Source: Balneolia bacterium
GTDB lineage: Bacteria; Bacteroidota; Rhodothermia; Balneolales; Cyclonatronaceae
Direction of reading: 5' to 3'
DNA length: 8,202 nt
NCBI GenBank assembly: GCA_003566395.1
Contig: PXDL01000305.1
Span: 1-8,202 of the forward strand
A program made the position numbers and the translations under genes. Under the pieces are notes generated by a model. That model was not told the origin of the DNA. It saw nothing but the letters and a program-made list of their open reading frames with translations, and ran no database searches. Of the stretch, positions 6,096 through 8,202 are shown in pieces (the stretch's first letter is position 1; the number at the start of each line of letters is the position of its first letter).

Positions 6096-6175
6096 GTGAC
6101 AAGGAAGAAGACAGGCAAAATAACGGTTTTGCAAAGCCTTCTAAGAGACAGGGTGATGTCACCCGAAGCTCTTAG
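6053..6175 (+). CDS. Possible small protein, 40 residues, unknown
   Basis: An ATG at 6053 opens a 40-codon frame (starting MKPEYRLSIRGFHFCD and ending DVTRSS) that stops at 6173-6175. GGAG at 6044-6047 lies 5 nt before the ATG, a good Shine-Dalgarno spacing in a window where most genes have none. The product would be basic and soluble with no signal peptide or recognised domain. Its start codon lies in one arm of an inverted repeat and its stop in the right arm of a terminator-like hairpin. It may be a chance frame, and no homologue is known to me. Confidence 0.2.
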   Translation: MKPEYRLSIRGFHFCDKEEDRQNNGFAKPSKRQGDVTRSS

Positions 6176-6186
6176 ATTGATTTTTT
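6140..6186 (+). terminator. Two-tier hairpin followed by T-run, likely terminator
   Basis: TCTAAGAG (6140-6147) pairs perfectly with CTCTTAGA (6169-6176). Inside it GGGTGA/TCACCC (6151-6156 and 6159-6164) forms a second stem, leaving small internal loops. Four nt later six T follow (6181-6186). It would end transcription from the CDF gene or the small ORF before the SLOG-like gene. The 4-nt gap to the T-run is slightly unusual, so an RNA regulatory structure is an alternative. Confidence 0.55.
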
Positions 6187-6209
6187 CACAATGATCAATA
6201 ACTATTAAT

Positions 6210-6215
6210 GGGAGG
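6210..6215 (+). promoter_or_regulatory. Shine-Dalgarno GGGAGG that sets the start at 6220
   Basis: GGGAGG sits 4 nt before the ATG at 6220. An in-frame ATG at 6208 lies upstream of and touches this site, so it would have no ribosome binding site of its own. The start at 6220 is therefore preferred. This is the clearest Shine-Dalgarno sequence in the window. Confidence 0.6.
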
Positions 6216-6219
6216 CATC

Positions 6220-6831
6220 ATGACGTTTTCTGAATTCAAATCTATACTCGAAACGGCCTATATGCCTGTTATTCTCCTGGAAGGCAGGCGAAAGGTGAAA
6301 GCTGAAGATTCATCAAAGTTAACGCAAATAGCTGCGAAACTTGCCGAAAATTTTCCCTTTGCTACCTTTCGTACCGGTAATGCAGACGGTTCGGATACCC
6401 TTTTTGCCCAGGGCGTAGCCGGGGTTGATCCTTCACGAATTGAGTACGTGGTTCCTTATCCGGGCATGAAAAAGAAAAACCGGGTTGAAGGTGCGCGGCT
6501 GCTCTCGCTTGACGGCATCGACCGGGCTGAAGATGACGAAGTGGCGTATCTGACGTCTTCCCAAAAAGAATCCACGGCCCGTTTGGTGGAGTATGGGCGC
6601 ACAAATCCAGAAACCCGTACTGCTGCTAAGGTGAAGTATCTCTTGCGGGATACGCTGAAAGTAACCGGATCGGCTTCGGCAGGCTTCAGAAAGCCGGTAG
6701 CGGCACTGTTCTATATCGATCCGGCTGTTCCTGATGCAGGCGGGACGGGCCACACCATCGCTGTGTGCCGGGAACTTAATGTACCGGTCGCTTTTCAGCA
6801 GGACTGGATGAAGTGGCTGGAAGAGCTATAA
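6220..6831 (+). CDS. SLOG-like (DprA/LOG/DUF2493-type) Rossmannoid protein, function unknown
   Basis: With the start at 6220 the product is 203 residues, soluble, without signal peptide or membrane segments. After a short strand (VILLEGRR, 17-24) and a helix, residues 51-60 read RTGNADGSDT, followed by the helix LFAQGVA. This resembles the G-G-x-x-G-x-D nucleotide-binding turn of SLOG-superfamily proteins such as DUF2493. VVPY follows at 77-80. Near the C-terminus GGTGHT (174-179) and IAVCRELNVPV match the second conserved SLOG element (G-T-x-H-T-I followed by a helix and a strand). SLOG domains bind nucleotides or nucleotide-derived ligands as sensors or enzymes (LOG phosphoribohydrolases, DprA). 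Which applies here cannot be said. It is a single gene with its own Shine-Dalgarno sequence, bounded by hairpins on both sides, and no effector gene lies beside it. The gene is well supported; the family is inferred from motif likeness. Confidence 0.8.
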   Translation: MTFSEFKSILETAYMPVILLEGRRKVKAEDSSKLTQIAAKLAENFPFATFRTGNADGSDTLFAQGVAGVDPSRIEYVVPYPGMKKKNRVEGARLLSLDGIDRAEDDEVAYLTSSQKESTARLVEYGRTNPETRTAAKVKYLLRDTLKVTGSASAGFRKPVAALFYIDPAVPDAGGTGHTIAVCRELNVPVAFQQDWMKWLEEL

Positions 6832-6864
6832 AAAAAGGAAGCCCGGTGATGAGCTTCCTTTTTT
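6831..6864. terminator. Bidirectional intrinsic terminator between converging genes
   Basis: AAAAAAGGAAGC (6831-6842) and GCTTCCTTTTTT (6853-6864) are perfect 12-bp reverse complements around a 10-nt loop. The A and T runs provide a U-tract on either strand. It serves both the SLOG-like gene, whose stop codon touches it, and glgP converging from the right (stop at 6886). Confidence 0.93.
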
Positions 6865-6885
6865 CACGTTTAGATCAAGTGGGTT

Positions 6886-8202
6886 TTACTTTTTTGTTCC
6901 CTGGTATTCGAGACCTTTCTTAAGCTGATCGCCGCAACCCCAGATATCGATAGCATAATCTGAAATGGTGCGGTCGGATGAAAATTTGCCGACTCGTGCT
7001 GTATTGAGCAGCGCTTTGCGGAACCATTCATCGGGTTTCTTGTAGAGAGCCTCAACTTTCTTCTGCGCCTTTGCATAAGCCGGGTAGTCGGCCATCACCA
7101 GAAAATAATCGTTGCCGTCGAGCAGCGAATTGGTGATAGAATGGAAGAGAGAGGGGTTATCCGGGCTGAAAAATCCTTCCCGAATTTGATCAACCACTTT
7201 CTTGAGTTCCGGATCGGCATTGTAATACTCCCAGGATGAGTAGCCGTTTCTGCGAAGGTCTTCAACGTCCTCAACGGTCAGACCAAAGATGATGATGTTA
7301 TCTTCACCAACTTCCTCCAGAATTTCCACATTGGCGCCGTCCAGAGTACCGATGGTAAGAGCTCCGTTAAGCGCAAATTTCATGTTTCCGGTACCGGAGG
7401 CCTCCATACCGGCTGTGGAAATTTGCTCCGAAAGATCGGCTGCCGGAATGAGCTGTTCGGCCAGAGTAACGGAGTAATTGTCCAGGAAAAAGCACTGCAG
7501 CTTGCCTTCCATATCCGGATCGTTGTTGATTTTATCAGATATGCTGGTGATCAGCTTGATAAACATCTTCGCCATGGCGTAGCCGGGGGCTGCCTTACCG
7601 GCAAAAATAACGGTACGCGGGGCAATGTCGAGGTCGGGGTTTTCTTTCAGGCGGTTGTAAAGCGCTGCGGTGTGGATGGCCGCCATAAGCTGACGCTTGT
7701 ATTCGTGAATCCGCTTTATCTGAATGTCGAAAATGGCGTGGGTATTGAGCTCGTAGCCGTAATGCTCCCGCACGTAATCGGCCAGCTGCTCTTTGTTTTT
7801 CTGTTTGATGGTGCGGTACTTCTTCAGAAAAGCCTTGTTGTCGGCTTTTTTCTCCAGTTTTGAGAGGTCGCTCAGGTGGGTAATCCATGAATCGCCGATT
7901 TCTTTAGTGATGAGATCGGTGAGCGGCCTGTTGCACTGTTTGAGCCAGCGGCGGGGGGTAATACCGTTGGTTTTATTGGTGAACCGATCGGGATACATTT
8001 CGAAGAAATCACGAAAAATGGTTTTTTTGATCAGCTCGGTATGAAGGGCGGCCACTCCGTTTACCTTATGAGTGCCCACTATCCCCAGATTCGCCATCTG
8101 CACCGAAGGCTGTTCACCTTCACTGATAATTGACATGCGGCGCACCCGGTTTACATCATCGCCGAAGGTATCGTGTACTTTGTTGATGAACCGCTTGTTG
8201 AT
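6886..8202 (-). CDS. glgP: Glycogen/maltodextrin phosphorylase, C-terminal half (cut by window edge)
   Basis: This cytoplasmic PLP enzyme releases glucose-1-phosphate from the non-reducing ends of alpha-1,4-glucans. The frame is open through the window edge at 8202, and 438 residues are visible of the roughly 800-850 usual for the family. Recognisable blocks in order are VGTHKVNGVAALHTELIK, FTNKTNGITPRRWL, FDIQIKRIHEYKRQLM, AADLSEQISTAGMEASG, the PLP-lysine block GTGNMKFALNGALTIG (Lys codon at 7378-7380) with TLDGANVEILEE, and the C-terminal GKFSSDRTISDYA. No frameshift or missing catalytic residue is seen. The GTG at 8145 is internal. No other glycogen gene is in view, and transcription ends at the shared terminator downstream. 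Confidence 0.96.
   Translation of the reverse strand: MNKRFINKVHDTFGDDVNRVRRMSIISEGEQPSVQMANLGIVGTHKVNGVAALHTELIKKTIFRDFFEMYPDRFTNKTNGITPRRWLKQCNRPLTDLITKEIGDSWITHLSDLSKLEKKADNKAFLKKYRTIKQKNKEQLADYVREHYGYELNTHAIFDIQIKRIHEYKRQLMAAIHTAALYNRLKENPDLDIAPRTVIFAGKAAPGYAMAKMFIKLITSISDKINNDPDMEGKLQCFFLDNYSVTLAEQLIPAADLSEQISTAGMEASGTGNMKFALNGALTIGTLDGANVEILEEVGEDNIIIFGLTVEDVEDLRRNGYSSWEYYNADPELKKVVDQIREGFFSPDNPSLFHSITNSLLDGNDYFLVMADYPAYAKAQKKVEALYKKPDEWFRKALLNTARVGKFSSDRTISDYAIDIWGCGDQLKKGLEYQGTKK

Noticed and set aside
6208..6210. Upstream in-frame ATG as the start of the SLOG-like gene
   Set aside because: It touches the GGGAGG site and has no ribosome binding site of its own; the ATG at 6220 is correctly spaced.
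7423..7863. A 146-codon open frame on the + strand opposite glgP
   Set aside because: It is antisense to conserved phosphorylase motifs, so it is a shadow of that gene.
8143..8145. GTG (- strand) as a start for glgP
   Set aside because: The frame stays open to the window edge with family-like sequence, and only about half of the expected protein is present.

Overview
This is an ordinary-looking chromosomal segment of moderate GC content. It probably comes from the Bacteroidota or the related Balneolota/Rhodothermota group. The best direct clue is the promoter in front of the tRNA-Ser gene: TTG, a 20-nt spacer, then TATATTTG, which matches the Bacteroidota-type -33/-7 pattern (TTTG ... TAnnTTTG). 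Most starts here also lack a Shine-Dalgarno sequence, and the glycosyltransferase and REP-type transposase resemble forms common in that group. The taxonomic call is an inference, and nothing finer than the phylum group can be supported.

Layout. Bases 1-1754 (+) hold the end of tilS (tRNA-Ile lysidine synthetase, cut by the window edge), which overlaps hpt (hypoxanthine phosphoribosyltransferase) in an ATGA junction. A tRNA-Ser(GCU) follows at 1799-1886 with its own promoter and an intrinsic terminator. Facing it at 2018-3271 (-) is a GT-B glycosyltransferase. Behind that at 3345-3941 (-) is a REP-associated tyrosine transposase (RAYT, HUH/Y1 family). A hairpin and several copies of a 12-bp sequence lie in and around the RAYT gene. 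At 4151-4864 (+) is a signal-peptide-bearing predicted outer-membrane beta-barrel protein, preceded by three tandem 10-bp repeats. At 4956-5996 (+) is a cation diffusion facilitator (metal efflux) transporter. The 5997-6219 gap carries an inverted repeat, a possible 40-codon ORF and a terminator-like hairpin. At 6220-6831 (+) is a small soluble protein that looks like a SLOG-type (DprA/LOG/DUF2493-like) nucleotide-binding Rossmannoid protein. A perfect 12-bp bidirectional terminator separates it from the C-terminal half of glycogen phosphorylase glgP at 6886-8202 (-), which runs off the window.

How the genes fit together. tilS-hpt is a conserved housekeeping pair. The other genes look like separate transcription units with no evident shared pathway, although the beta-barrel and CDF genes are co-directional and only 91 nt apart. 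I do not see a defence island, prophage, CRISPR array or integron. The most unusual signal is the RAYT with its DNA-level repeat family: two of the copies lie inside its own coding sequence in different reading frames. The SLOG-like protein and the tandem-repeat leader of the beta-barrel gene come next.
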